64,000 nt of DNA from contig CP003316.1 of NCBI GenBank assembly GCA_000247545.1, positions 1,397,233 through 1,461,232 on the forward strand. Reading direction: 5' to 3'. Each line of letters begins with the position of its first letter. Position 1 is the stretch's first letter. Shown piece by piece: positions 18,261-27,305 of the stretch. This DNA comes from Pyrobaculum oguniense TE7. Its GTDB lineage: Archaea > Thermoproteota > Thermoprotei > Thermoproteales > Thermoproteaceae. The translations under genes were made by a program, and so were the position numbers. The notes below the pieces were generated by a model. It was not told the DNA's origin and ran no database searches. It worked only from the letters and a program-made list of their open reading frames with translations.

Positions 18261-18430
18261 GCCCTCCGCCGGGGGCTGGGCTAATAAAAAATTAGCTCAT
18301 TACAGAAAAGCATCGCACGCCGAGATTAGGCCGCGTCGTGGATTATGGCCGAGATGCTGGGGGCGCCCAAGGGATCTTCAGCTTTTTAGACTACCGATCT
18401 TCAGATAAACAGTGTGGAGGCGCTCTTAAA
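18261..18430. other. Intergenic region, no gene seen
   Basis: Contains the promoter region of the HEPN/MNT operon and a direct repeat GATCTTCAG (near 18372 and 18399). Nothing else supported. Confidence 0.3.
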
Positions 18431-18483
18431 AGTCAGTCCGTCGCGAGCACGTCACGAGTCGGCTTTGGTACGCCATCATCACG
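18431..18483 (-). ncRNA. C/D-box guide sRNA with two 23S rRNA targets
   Basis: Read on the minus strand: C box GTGATGA, 13-nt spacer, D' box CCGA, 3 nt, C' box GTGACGT, 12-nt spacer, D box CTGA, which is the compact archaeal layout. The D-guide CTCGCGACGG is perfectly complementary over 10 nt to CCGTCGCGAG in the 23S gene at 38712-38721 and would direct 2'-O-methylation of the U at 38715. The D'-guide GTACCAAA matches TTTGGTAC at 38613-38620 over 8 nt, pointing to G 38616. Both sites lie in conserved late domains of 23S. It sits 17 nt after the Pop5-like gene, and may be processed from its mRNA or use the ATATAG element near 18500-18507. Confidence 0.75.
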
Positions 18484-18500
18484 TAAGGTGATGCCCGTGG

Positions 18501-18779
18501 CTATATGAATTTTCTTATCGACGCAGCCACCGCCTTAGCCCGCCTCATGGTGCCGGCGACTCGCGCCGTGTAGCAGCCGTCTAGCAAAGCCACTATGGCC
18601 CTGGCTTTCCTCACCAGCTCCCTCGGCACGCCCAGCACCAGCACGTTGTCGAAAATCGCCACGAGCCTCGGCGTGTAGACAAGCGACGCGAAGCCAGCTA
18701 GCTGGTACCTCTCCAGAAACCTCACATAACACAGGACGGGGTCCTCGCTGCGGATGATGAGATATCGCCACTTGGCCAC
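18501..18779 (-). CDS. rnp2: Pop5-like RNase P protein component
   Basis: 92 aa. The N-terminal KWRYLIIR strand and the C-terminal block [18 protein letters not shown]...[13 protein letters not shown] match the archaeal Pop5 pattern, where a conserved VSGTIRRAK motif closes the RRM-like fold. Pop5 pairs with Rpp30 to activate the RNase P catalytic RNA for tRNA 5' maturation. Pyrobaculum is known for an unusually small RNase P RNA, so a short Pop5 fits. I place this by motif only; no alignment was run. Confidence 0.6.
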   Translation of the reverse strand: MAKWRYLIIRSEDPVLCYVRFLERYQLAGFASLVYTPRLVAIFDNVLVLGVPRELVRKARAIVALLDGCYTARVAGTMRRAKAVAASIRKFI

Positions 18780-18833
18780 AGGCCCGCGGAGGCTGGCCTT
18801 AATAAACGTGCAGGCGCTACTGCCCGCCCCTAT

Positions 18834-20199
18834 TCAACGCCCCCCAGCCCCCGGGGTGAAGACCTCCCTAGCCGCCGCTATGGGGATTAGCGCTAGGAGA
18901 AACATGGCCACCGCCATGTAGAAGTTCACCGCGTAGGCGGTTGGGGACGGCACGGCGAGTAGGACCGCCTCTCCGCCGGCCTGCAAGGCGGCAGTGGTGG
19001 AGAAGGTCGTCAAGACGGCGCCCGCCACAGCCGGGGCCACGGTAGAGCCGAAATTCCTAAACACTGTGTTGAAGCTGGTAGCGGCGCCGAGCCTGCTCCG
19101 CGGCACCGAGAAGGTGAGGAGGTTAATCAACGACACGTTGAGGAGCGTAAGCCCCAGAAAGCCCACCGACATGACCCCGACGAGCGTCCACAACCCGGAG
19201 TAGGCGTATACAGATGCCGTGAGGTAGCCAGCCACGGCCACTCCCGCCGCCGACATCTTCTTCGCCCCAACCCTCTAGAGCAGTCTCCCCGCGATGGGCA
19301 CCTCCACCAGCTGAAGCGCCGCCATGGGGGCTAGGTTGAGGCCGGCGCCTAGTATGGCGAGGCCGTAGCCGAACGGAGGCGGCATCTCAAAAAGGTAAGA
19401 CAAGCTCTGGGTGGTCATCTGCATGGCGTAAGCCGCCATGAAAATCGCCACGTGGCCGCCACAACGTTCCTATTTAGTATATCTCGAGAAATAAAGGGCT
19501 CCTTGGCGTCGGGCTCCCACACCACAAAACCCGCGGCTGATGCGGCGGCCACGGCGAATAGGGCAATCGTCGAGCCGGAGGTCCAGCCCCAGTTGGGGGC
19601 CTCTGAGACGGCGATTAGGAAAGAGGAAGCGGCGGCGAATAGGCCAATCCCCACGAAGTCAACCCGCCTCGGCGCCTTGTATCCACTCTCCTTGATGTAG
19701 AGCGCTATGAGGGCTTTAAGAAGCGCGACTCCGCTGTGTGGTACGTCATGCGCCAGCCGTAGTACTGGCTGACATACGCGCCGAGGGGGAGCGCCACAAC
19801 CATCCCCACGCCGAACATGGCGCTGATGACTCCCTGCGCCACGGGCACAAGGCGCGGCGGAAACTCCTCCCTAATGAGGGAAAAGGCCAGCGGGAACATG
19901 GCCATGCCGAGCCCCTGGAGAGCCCTCGCCAAGAGGAGGAGGTGGAAGGTGGGAGCGTATCAGGTCAACGTGACGGCGACTGAGTATATGGAGAGGGCGA
20001 GGACAAGCATTTTCTTCTTCCCGTACATGTCACCGAGGCTCCCGAGCACGGTAGCGCTGATGGTGCACAGTATGAGGTATACCGAGAGTACCCAAGAAGC
20101 CTCGGCGGGGATCACGCCGAACTCCGCCTGGATGCTTGGCGGAGAGGGCATAAGCATCACCTCTGTATACATCACAAGGAGAGCCACAGGCCCCAACAC
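18834..20199 (-). pseudogene. MFS drug/proton antiporter (DHA2/EmrB-type), multiply broken
   Basis: Four minus-strand blocks in three frames (20199-19960, 19932-19705, 19654-19415, 19256-18834) together spell a 12-14 TM major facilitator. The first block ends in an MYGKKKMLVLAL loop corresponding to the MFS motif A region; a later block has an EPFISRDILNRN loop typical of DHA2 proteins, and the last holds the C-terminal helices. The blocks are separated by an in-frame stop (near 19959) and at least two frameshifts, with a further stop near 19275. It cannot make a full transporter. An apparent TATA (ATACGATATAT) remains at ~20228-20240. Confidence 0.8.
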
Positions 20200-20279
20200 C
20201 GACAGAGCCCTCCAGGCGTACTCTTAGTTATACGATATATCGGAATCCATATCGCCATTTTCGATTGGCGTTCAAAAAC

Positions 20280-20810
20280 CTAGTCCACCCGGCCAGCCAC
20301 GAGCTCCGCCAGCACGCCCAGTGAGTCTGCGATGGGCCGTCGCCACGCGGGGTCGCCGCTCAGCTCCACGAGGAGGGAGGCCACGTCGAGCGGCGACTTC
20401 ACGTCCCGTAGGCTCTCCACCGGCGTTGAGAAGATGGCCACCTCTGGCTCGAGAACAGACAGCCACTCCGCCAGCAGGGGGAGGTTAGAGAGGAGTGGCT
20501 TAAGCGGAAGCTCCACATACTTCCCGTACTTCACAGCGACGTGTACTTGGTCTCTGGTAAGCGGATGGAGGGGGTTCACTCTAATCACTTGGACGTCCTC
20601 CCTGTACACGTATACGTTGAATTTCTCCCTCCCCCTCGCCTCAGCCCACTTGATGTCAACTCCCCTCACAAACGGCGCCAACAACGAGGTATCCCACTCC
20701 CCCCGGAGGACGGCGGCCCGAACCCCCACCTCCCAAAGAGCCCGCTCCACGCGGGGGTCCGCCGTGGCCAAATCCCACTCCACAAAGCCCCGCCTAACTA
20801 CAAAGGCCAT
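20280..20810 (-). CDS. Conserved hypothetical protein (176 aa)
   Basis: ATG at 20810, overlapping the end of the upstream RNA-binding-protein gene by 17 bp and so co-translated with it. Soluble alpha/beta protein without recognised motifs; the context with a COG1325 protein next to L15e suggests a role in RNA or translation, as inference only. Confidence 0.6.
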   Translation of the reverse strand: MAFVVRRGFVEWDLATADPRVERALWEVGVRAAVLRGEWDTSLLAPFVRGVDIKWAEARGREKFNVYVYREDVQVIRVNPLHPLTRDQVHVAVKYGKYVELPLKPLLSNLPLLAEWLSVLEPEVAIFSTPVESLRDVKSPLDVASLLVELSGDPAWRRPIADSLGVLAELVAGRVD

Positions 20811-21150
20811 TCCTCACCCTGATCTTTAACCTTACCACATCATCGTGATTAACAGCCCTTGCCTCCCCCACGGCTAGGGCTTGTTTATCGAGGCGTAGGT
20901 AGTACAGCCCCCCTCCCTCCCCCGCCGACGCGGGGATACTCCCGCCAAATGTGTTGCACAGCCTCTCCAGCAGGTAGTCGCAGTTGTCTATGTAAGACGT
21001 TGCTAGGTATATGGGGTTCCCGTGGTGCCCCTCGTACACCTCAACCACGATGGGGATGTCGCCAAAAAACTTCTGAAGTATCTCTACCACCCGGTCCAAG
21101 TCTTCCGTGGCGTGGATCACGACGCTAAGCTCCACATAGCGGCACCGCAC
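20794..21150 (-). CDS. COG1325-type RNA-binding protein (predicted exosome-associated)
   Basis: 118 aa from GTG 21150; the minus-strand TATA-like TTTATTTA at about 21168-21176 is ~25 nt upstream, so the long frame from 21240 is not used. The sequence [16 protein letters not shown]...[10 protein letters not shown] matches the signature of small archaeal RNA-binding proteins of COG1325 that are often encoded with L15e or RNase P genes. It lies divergently from L15e, a common archaeal arrangement. Confidence 0.72.
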   Translation of the reverse strand: MRCRYVELSVVIHATEDLDRVVEILQKFFGDIPIVVEVYEGHHGNPIYLATSYIDNCDYLLERLCNTFGGSIPASAGEGGGLYYLRLDKQALAVGEARAVNHDDVVRLKIRVRNGLCS

Positions 21151-21211
21151 AAAGCCGCAGGGAGGGGTAAATAAATCTGTAAGCGCGTGAAAGCTTAAAA
21201 AGGGTCCGAAG

Positions 21212-21793
21212 ATGAAGGCCGTGGCGCGTTCGGCATACACCTACATGGCGATGTGGTATAGGAGAATCGGACGAGAAGTACACGAAAGACTAATGCGGAA
21301 AATCCTCATCGAGTGGAGGAGGGCTCCTTCCATAGTCAGGGTAGAGAGGCCGTTTAGGCTTGAGAGGGCTAGGAAGCTCGGCTACAAGCCCAAACAAGGC
21401 GTCGTGGTGGCCAGGGTGAGAATTATGAGAGGGCCGTTTAACAGAAGAAGGCCCGACTCCGGGAGGAGACCTAAACGCATGGGCGTATACGGCATAACTG
21501 CCTGGAAGTCCTGGAGGCAGGTGGCAGAGGAGAGGGCGGCTAGGAAATTCCCCGGCCTCGAAGTGGTAAACAGCTACTGGGTGGCCGACGACGGCGTCTA
21601 CCGCTACTTTGAGGTGATACTTATAGACTGCAACCAGCCCACCATAAGGGGCGACCCGCTCTACTCCGGCATATGCGGAAAAGAGGTGCCCAGGAGGAGA
21701 ATTATGAGAAGGCTGAGGGAGAGGCAGAAGAAGACCATAGAATACTTAAAGAAGACGCTGTTGCCCAAGCTCAAGCAAGGGGAGGGGCAATAA
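21212..21793 (+). CDS. rpl15e: Large ribosomal subunit protein L15e
   Basis: 193 aa, highly basic. The L15e hallmarks are present: WRRAPSIVRVERPFRLERARKLGYK, RVRIMRGPFNRRRP, W-R-Q-V-A-E-E-R-A-A-R-K-F-P, and EVILIDCNQPTIRGDPLYSGIC. It binds 23S rRNA. A TATA-like CTTAAAAAGG at 21191-21200 precedes the ATG. It is divergent from the COG1325 gene. Confidence 0.96.
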   Translation: MKAVARSAYTYMAMWYRRIGREVHERLMRKILIEWRRAPSIVRVERPFRLERARKLGYKPKQGVVVARVRIMRGPFNRRRPDSGRRPKRMGVYGITAWKSWRQVAEERAARKFPGLEVVNSYWVADDGVYRYFEVILIDCNQPTIRGDPLYSGICGKEVPRRRIMRRLRERQKKTIEYLKKTLLPKLKQGEGQ

Positions 21794-21799
21794 TCTTTT

Positions 21800-21888
21800 A
21801 AACACAGCAATAGTTTAACACAGCGACAGGCTGTTGAGAGCCGCCTCAGAGGCGGCGCTGTGAGACGGCCTGACGGTGTCTGGGTACA
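21800..21888. other. Intergenic region with GC hairpin between convergent genes
   Basis: Two AT-rich TTTAAACA/TTTAACA elements (21797-21822) are followed by a perfect hairpin, GCCGCC-TCAGA-GGCGGC (about 21840-21856), and a downstream GCCTGAC. It has no T tract, so it is not a simple terminator; a small structured RNA is possible. Confidence 0.35.
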
Positions 21889-22746
21889 CTACCTCTTTCT
21901 AAAAAGGTGGCCAACAAACCCCAGGTTAAACCCCCCTCTCCCCCAGGGGGCGAGGTCGTACAGAAAGGCGGAGTTGAGGGTACGGGCCAAGTTGTACATG
22001 GCAAAGACCCACGGGCCGTGCTCCGGCCTCCCCTGGAACAAGACGTACCTCGGCGCCCCCTCCTCGCCGTAGACCCAGACCTGCCCATCCCCGATGTTTA
22101 TCTTAGACGCCTTCCCCTCAGGCCTACAGCCCATCGCGACGAACAGCTTGTCCCCACCCACGGCGTATTGAAGCCTTAGATTCCTCCTAGGCGCCTCCAG
22201 CCCCATCAAAGAGGCGTAGACGTCCACCGCGGCGTAGATCCTCTCCAAGGCGCGCATAGGAGTGTATAGGCAACCTCCCCACGCATCCTTAAAACTGCCG
22301 CACAGCTGGTGGGTACCCCCCACATAGGGCTTGTACCTAACCGACACCTCGGCGAAATCGTTCGTGGCCTCCACCGGCAGTTCTAAATCCACGTTGGGCA
22401 CGGGGAGGGACCGGTAGAGGGAGAGGGAGGCGGAGAGCCAGCTATCCCCCACCACGTACACCGGCTTATCCGTTGAGAGGGCCTTCTTAACCTCCTCGAA
22501 GCCAAACACGTCGCACGAGTCCACAACCGCGTCGTAGCTCCCCGAAGGCTCCTTCACCAGTCGGACGGCGAGGACGTCTCTTATGTAATCCAGCGTGAAG
22601 AGCGGCTCGAAGGGAGGAACGTCGAGAAGAGGGTCGGAGGGGTTCGCCGTGAGGATATCCACCTCCACCCCGCTGTTCCTGAAGAGGTAAGCCAAATAAG
22701 CCGAACCCGCCTCAAGCCCCCGGATTAAAACCCTCCTAACGGCCAT
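21889..22746 (-). CDS. Rossmann-like protein of unknown function, cotranscribed with thyX
   Basis: 285 aa. The N-terminus (VLIRGLEAGSAYLAYLFRNSGVEVDILTANPS) has the beta-alpha-beta shape of an FAD/NAD-binding protein but the GxGxxG loop is replaced by G-L-E-A-G-S-A, so nucleotide binding is doubtful. A later GDKLFVAMG strand recalls the second half of flavoprotein folds. The start overlaps the end of thyX by 11 bp, so the two are co-translated. I do not recognise a function. Confidence 0.6.
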   Translation of the reverse strand: MAVRRVLIRGLEAGSAYLAYLFRNSGVEVDILTANPSDPLLDVPPFEPLFTLDYIRDVLAVRLVKEPSGSYDAVVDSCDVFGFEEVKKALSTDKPVYVVGDSWLSASLSLYRSLPVPNVDLELPVEATNDFAEVSVRYKPYVGGTHQLCGSFKDAWGGCLYTPMRALERIYAAVDVYASLMGLEAPRRNLRLQYAVGGDKLFVAMGCRPEGKASKINIGDGQVWVYGEEGAPRYVLFQGRPEHGPWVFAMYNLARTLNSAFLYDLAPWGRGGFNLGFVGHLFRKR

Positions 22747-23476
22747 AGGCGAGTGTCTCCACCCACGGCTTCTCCGGGAGGGGGCCGTGCTTCTCCTCGG
22801 CGTCTTTTATTGCGTAGAGCCGGCAGTCCTCCCCCTTCGGCACCTTGGTGCAGAAGTCTCTGTGCAACGTGGGTAAGTCCTCCCACACAAGCCTCGCCAG
22901 GTTTGGCCACAGCTTGTAGGCGTGGGCGAACATCTGCCAACAGACGTGCCTTATCTCCGCCTGGGCCGTGTAGGCGCACCGCAGGGGGGCGAAGTTGAGC
23001 AACAGCTCCCTGGCGTTCATCTGCACTGCGAAGAGGACGGCCGTGGCGTTGGGCAAAGCCATCCTGGCGTATTCAGGCTTATACACATCCCTCAGCTTTA
23101 CGTAGTCACCATACGCACGTTGTAATATCTCGACTGGAAATCCTTTTGGCACTATGAACCTAATTTCTCGTTTAGTATAATCTACGTAGCGCTGGGACTC
23201 AGACCAGTAGGACGCCAGCCTGTGCCTGATGAGCTGGGTGTGGCAAGCCCGGGAGCACTCCACGAGGAACTGGGCCCCCATAAACTCGAACACAGACCAG
23301 TGGCCCTGTCTGTAAAACGCCGAAATGCGCCTGGCGACTACGTCCGGGGCCTGCGCCTTGAGGGCCTCCTCCCAGGAGGCGCCCCGGTACAGCGCATCTG
23401 TGAAAGCTGAGACAAGCGACTCAGAGCCCCAGCTACCCACTAGGAGAACCCGCGGAGACTCAACCACGAGCACCAT
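22736..23476 (-). CDS. thyX: Flavin-dependent thymidylate synthase
   Basis: 246 aa from ATG 23476; a TTTTAAAC TATA at about 23491-23499 sits ~20 nt upstream, so the longer frame to 23602 is not used. The ThyX signature RHRxxSxxxxSxRY is present as RHRLASYWSESQRY. ThyX makes dTMP from dUMP with methylene-folate and FADH2, using a mechanism different from ThyA; many hyperthermophiles rely on it. Confidence 0.95.
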   Translation of the reverse strand: MVLVVESPRVLLVGSWGSESLVSAFTDALYRGASWEEALKAQAPDVVARRISAFYRQGHWSVFEFMGAQFLVECSRACHTQLIRHRLASYWSESQRYVDYTKREIRFIVPKGFPVEILQRAYGDYVKLRDVYKPEYARMALPNATAVLFAVQMNARELLLNFAPLRCAYTAQAEIRHVCWQMFAHAYKLWPNLARLVWEDLPTLHRDFCTKVPKGEDCRLYAIKDAEEKHGPLPEKPWVETLAYGR

Positions 23477-23660
23477 ATATACCTCGGAGGAGTTTAAAAC
23501 CACACACCTAGTTTGAAATAATGTTATAGGTAATACAACAGGCGCCGTCAAGGAGCTCGCCCACAACCCGCCTAGACGTACGCCTGTGGCTCTGTAACCC
23601 ACTATATAACTACTCCGAGAAGATGCAGGTACAGTTTTTTAGACCCGTGAAGGAGGGGCC
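23477..23660. other. Divergent promoter region thyX / glycosyltransferase
   Basis: 184 bp. It contains the minus-strand TATA of thyX and a plus-strand CTATATAAC at about 23601-23609 that may drive the glycosyltransferase. No gene seen. Confidence 0.45.
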
Positions 23661-25202
23661 GTGGTCAATATCACCCTGCCGAATATAACCATCCCGCAGA
23701 TATCGCCAGACGTCCTCAACGACACACTGCGAATCCTCAACAAGACGCGCCAAGGCCCCGTGACGGTGCCCAACGCCCCCGCCATCCCGCCCTGGCTTGA
23801 AAACGCGTTGCTGACAATATACCTCGCCCTACTGGCCCTGTCCATACTGCTAATAGCCCACTACATCTACTACGCCCGGCACTCCAGCCGCCAGCCCCCC
23901 GACCTCCGCGCCGACCCCGCCGACGCCCCCCTCTCCATAATAATTCCGGTAAAAAACGAAAGCCCCGAGACCGTCGCCCAAGCCGTGAAGAGGCTGGCGG
24001 CGCTTAACTGCCCCGACGCGGAGATCATAGTGGTGTCAGACGACCCCCCAGACGCCTTCGAGGAGATTAGAAAGGCGGTGGAGAGCCTCGCCGTCCCCAA
24101 CGCCAAGGCGCTGAGGAGGCCCCAGCCCGTGGGCTACAAGGGAGTCGCGCTGAACTGGGCCGCGGAGCAGGCCAGGGGGGAGATCCTCCTCTTCCTCGAC
24201 GTAGACAGCGTGCCGCCCCCCGACCTATGCCACAGGGCAAGGGCGGTGGGGGGGAGGGAGATCCTATTCCTCGGCTGGGACGGCTACGCCCCCGTCAAAA
24301 CCCCCATAGCAACCCTCCAGCTCTTCCTCTACAAGTATTTGCTATTTCACGTAGCGATAGTGGGACGCCACAATACGGGACACCCAATCTTCGCCCTGGG
24401 GTCGGGGATAGCGGTGAGGAAGAAGTTCCTCCAGGAGATGGGAGGCTTCTGCAACTGCACCGCCGACGACTACGACATATCCATGAAGGCGTATCTACAC
24501 GGAGGCAGAGTGGTATACTCGCCGGGGGTTCCAGTATATGTCGAGGTGCCGGGCGGCTACGCCGCGTTCAAGAAGCAGTACGCCCGCTGGACCTACAACT
24601 CGGCGTACTTATTGGCGGCGTACGGGCTGAAGATATTTAAGCTGAGGATGCCCCTCCCCCACAGAATAAGCGTCTTCCTCAACGTGGCCACCCACCCCCT
24701 CATGATAATGACAACATTCGCCATAATGCTCTCGGGACTGGCAATGGGCTACATGGGCATCCTCCTGCCGCCCCTCCACATACTCATACTACAGCTGGCC
24801 CTGGGCATAGCGGCGCTGGCCCAGGTATACTACGTCTACAAGCTGGCGAGGGGCGACGGGCACAGCTTCGTTGCGGTGGCGGGGAAGCTGGCCAAGTCAG
24901 CCGCCCTCCTCCTAGTCCTCAGCCCCTACCTAGCCCTCTACGTGGTCCTCGGCGCACTCCGGAGGAGAATAAGGTGGCACATCACCCCCAAAGGCCTCGC
25001 CTCAGTCTTGTCGGGCCGAGCCGGGCCGTACGAGATAGGCCTCGCCGCGGCCCTAGGCGCCCTCTTCGCCTACTCCCTAACCACCGCAAACCCAGTCTTC
25101 ATAACAAACACCGCCATCCTCCTAGCCGCTGCCCTCTACGTACTTACAAAAATAACTAGCCCTCCACCAAGGAGCGACGCGACACAATCGGGTACGGGAT
25201 AA
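23661..25202 (+). CDS. Membrane GT2-family processive glycosyltransferase
   Basis: 513 aa from GTG 23661. A short Asn-rich outside segment with N-x-T/S sites precedes one TM helix (~50-75). The cytosolic GT-A domain has SIIIPVKNE, the DVDS metal site, TADDYDIS and the QYARW motif characteristic of processive GT2 synthases (cellulose/hyaluronan/mannan type). Four or five TM helices follow to the C-terminus. It probably polymerises and exports a surface polysaccharide from a nucleotide- or dolichol-linked sugar. Its last 47 bp overlap the convergent lysS gene. Confidence 0.82.
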   Translation: MVNITLPNITIPQISPDVLNDTLRILNKTRQGPVTVPNAPAIPPWLENALLTIYLALLALSILLIAHYIYYARHSSRQPPDLRADPADAPLSIIIPVKNESPETVAQAVKRLAALNCPDAEIIVVSDDPPDAFEEIRKAVESLAVPNAKALRRPQPVGYKGVALNWAAEQARGEILLFLDVDSVPPPDLCHRARAVGGREILFLGWDGYAPVKTPIATLQLFLYKYLLFHVAIVGRHNTGHPIFALGSGIAVRKKFLQEMGGFCNCTADDYDISMKAYLHGGRVVYSPGVPVYVEVPGGYAAFKKQYARWTYNSAYLLAAYGLKIFKLRMPLPHRISVFLNVATHPLMIMTTFAIMLSGLAMGYMGILLPPLHILILQLALGIAALAQVYYVYKLARGDGHSFVAVAGKLAKSAALLLVLSPYLALYVVLGALRRRIRWHITPKGLASVLSGRAGPYEIGLAAALGALFAYSLTTANPVFITNTAILLAAALYVLTKITSPPPRSDATQSGTG

Positions 25203-26616
25203 CATCTTTGATAGACTCGGCGTTTGTAATAATCATCGCAAGCCTGTCCACCCCAATTCCCACGCCGCCGGTCGGGGGCATGCCAAAGGACAGCTCCTCC
25301 ACGAAGTCCCAGTCCAAGGGGTGTGCCTCGTCTTTGGGAAACAGCTCCTCCTCCCGGGCGAAGAACTCGTACTGCTTCACCGGGTCGTTCAGCTCAGTGT
25401 AGGCATTGGCCACTTCGAGGCCGCCGACGAAGGCCTCGAAGCGCTCCACAAGGCCGGCCTTCTCCCGGTGCGGCTTGCACAAGGGGGTGGACTCCTCGGG
25501 GTAGTCCAAGACGAAGGTGGGTTGCACCAGCTTCTTCTCCACCAGCTTCTCGAAGAGCTTAACCAGGGCCACCCCCCTGTTGTACACCCTGAGCGGCACC
25601 TGAAGCTCCCTCAGCCTTTCCTTAATGTTGTCGTCTGTAAGCCTGTCGGGGTCAACCCCGGCGAACTCCCGCAACGCGTCGTGAAGCGTAACCCTCCGCC
25701 ACGGAGGCGAGAAGTTTATGCTCCACTCCCTGTACTTAACCACGCCGGTGCCCAAGACGGCCCTGACAGCCTCGTACACCACCTCCTCAGTCAGTCTCAT
25801 AATGTCCTTATAGTCGGCGTAGGCCTGGTAGGCCTCTAGCGACCAAAACTCCGGGTTGTGAAGGGCGTCTATATCCTCGTTCCGGAACTGGGGGCCGATT
25901 TCGAAGACCTTCGGGAAGCCGGCGATTATGTACCGCTTGAGGTAGAGCTCCGGCGAGATGCGGAGATACCACTCCTCGTCTATAGCCCAGATCTTAGTCG
26001 TGAAGGGCCGCGCCGCCGCCCCGCCGTATATAGGCTGGAGGACGGGGGTGGGGATTTCCAAAAAGCCCCGCCTCCACATCGCCTCCCTAAACGCCTGTAT
26101 CAGCCGCGCCCGGGCCGCTACCCGCCACCGCAACTGGAGGTCGAGAACCATCGCCACCGAGCGGTACCGCATATAGAACGGGGAGGATCGGTCCACCTTT
26201 CCCCACTCCGGCAGAGGCTGAACCGCCTTAGCCAAGAGGACGATAGAGGAGGCCTTAACTGCGTAGTCCCCCCGCTGGGTCTTCACAAGAGGCCCCTCCA
26301 CTCCGATAAAGTCCCCGCGCCATACGTGCTCAAGGATCGGGAGCTTCGGATCCGCCATCACCTGGAACCGCGCCCCGTCCTCGTAGAGGTCGATAAAAAC
26401 CACGTTGGGGTGCCGCCTCACGTCTGTAACCCGCCCCGCGGTTCTGATAGTGGCGCCCAGCCACGGGTCCAGAAGGGCCTGACGCCTAAGCTCATTAAGC
26501 GCCTTTATGCTGTGCTCCACAGTAAAGGAGTGGGGGTAGGGCTCCACCCCAGCCCCCCGCAGAGAGGCCAAAAGGCGCCTCCACTCCCCCACCTTCTCAA
26601 CACTCTGTCTCTCCAT
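25156..26616 (-). CDS. lysS: Lysyl-tRNA synthetase, class II
   Basis: 486 aa from ATG 26616; GGTATAAAAACAC at 26635-26647 is the TATA ~25 nt upstream. Residues ~60-150 form the OB-fold anticodon-binding domain; then class II motifs 1-3, with motif 2 FEIGPQFRNEDIDALHNPEF and motif 3 GGVGIGVDRLAM. It charges tRNA-Lys. The class II form, rather than the class I enzyme of many archaea, is as expected for this group. The 3' end overlaps the convergent glycosyltransferase. Confidence 0.93.
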   Translation of the reverse strand: MERQSVEKVGEWRRLLASLRGAGVEPYPHSFTVEHSIKALNELRRQALLDPWLGATIRTAGRVTDVRRHPNVVFIDLYEDGARFQVMADPKLPILEHVWRGDFIGVEGPLVKTQRGDYAVKASSIVLLAKAVQPLPEWGKVDRSSPFYMRYRSVAMVLDLQLRWRVAARARLIQAFREAMWRRGFLEIPTPVLQPIYGGAAARPFTTKIWAIDEEWYLRISPELYLKRYIIAGFPKVFEIGPQFRNEDIDALHNPEFWSLEAYQAYADYKDIMRLTEEVVYEAVRAVLGTGVVKYREWSINFSPPWRRVTLHDALREFAGVDPDRLTDDNIKERLRELQVPLRVYNRGVALVKLFEKLVEKKLVQPTFVLDYPEESTPLCKPHREKAGLVERFEAFVGGLEVANAYTELNDPVKQYEFFAREEELFPKDEAHPLDWDFVEELSFGMPPTGGVGIGVDRLAMIITNAESIKDVIPYPIVSRRSLVEG

Positions 26617-26675
26617 CGCACCCCCAAACCAAGAGGTATAAAAACACACACAGGGACACACCCCAGCCCCGCCCC

Positions 26676-27305
26676 TCAGTCCACCGCCACCACGGCCCAC
26701 CCGCCGGGGAGCTCCCCCAGCCCCACCACCGGGAGACCCAGCCTGACCTTCAGCGACGCCGCCGCGGCGAGGGCCCGCCTAGAGGGGACATCGACGAAGC
26801 GCACCACGGAGTTGCCCACCACCTCCACCAGTCTCGAAAGGGCGACGACGCGGCCCCCCGAGATTGTCGCCCCCTGGAGGGCTATCCGCCACTTGGAAGG
26901 CCCCACCTCAGCCAGCTCCTCAACGGCGGCGCGTCTCGGGTCGCCCCCCAGCACCTCCACCCGGACCCCCCGGGGGATGCGGTGGAGGGCCTCCACCACG
27001 TAGGCCACCGCCGCCGTCTCAAGCGCCGAGGGTTGACCCGAGACGTAGGCGAAACGGTCTGTGGCTATGTACTGCGCCGCCGCGTTTTCGGCATAGGCCA
27101 CCACGTGCCGCCCCACCTCGCCCCCCGACACCACCACGCCGAAGGCCCAACGCGACGGCGGGCCAAACCCCCTGCGCAGAACCCACTGCGTGAAGTCGTC
27201 CACCAAAAAGGCCTTCACCTTAACCCCCACGAAGCCGGGAGGGATGAGAAGCGCCGGCTCCTCCACCCTCTTAAGGACACCCCCCTCCACCACAAGCCGC
27301 CACAT
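26676..27305 (-). CDS. Degenerate MDR (zinc-alcohol-dehydrogenase-like) protein
   Basis: 209 aa from ATG 27305. The order of elements, PPGFVGVKVKAFLVDDFTQ, a GV-VVS-G-EVGRHVV strand, AAAQYIA and VRVEVLGGDPRRAAVEELAEVG, follows the GroES-like and Rossmann halves of medium-chain dehydrogenases, but zinc ligands and the GxGxxG loop are not conserved and it is ~130 residues short. Catalysis is unlikely; a structural or regulatory role, or slow decay, is possible. Confidence 0.5.
   Translation of the reverse strand: MWRLVVEGGVLKRVEEPALLIPPGFVGVKVKAFLVDDFTQWVLRRGFGPPSRWAFGVVVSGGEVGRHVVAYAENAAAQYIATDRFAYVSGQPSALETAAVAYVVEALHRIPRGVRVEVLGGDPRRAAVEELAEVGPSKWRIALQGATISGGRVVALSRLVEVVGNSVVRFVDVPSRRALAAAASLKVRLGLPVVGLGELPGGWAVVAVD

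Noticed and set aside
18302-18370. C/D-box sRNA near GAGATGC / CCGAGATTAG
   Set aside because: No proper RTGATGA C box and no guide match to rRNA, unlike the candidate at 18431-18483.
25858-27003. 381-codon plus-strand frame opposite lysS
   Set aside because: Shadow of lysS and the MDR-like gene; no start or promoter signals, low-complexity peptide.
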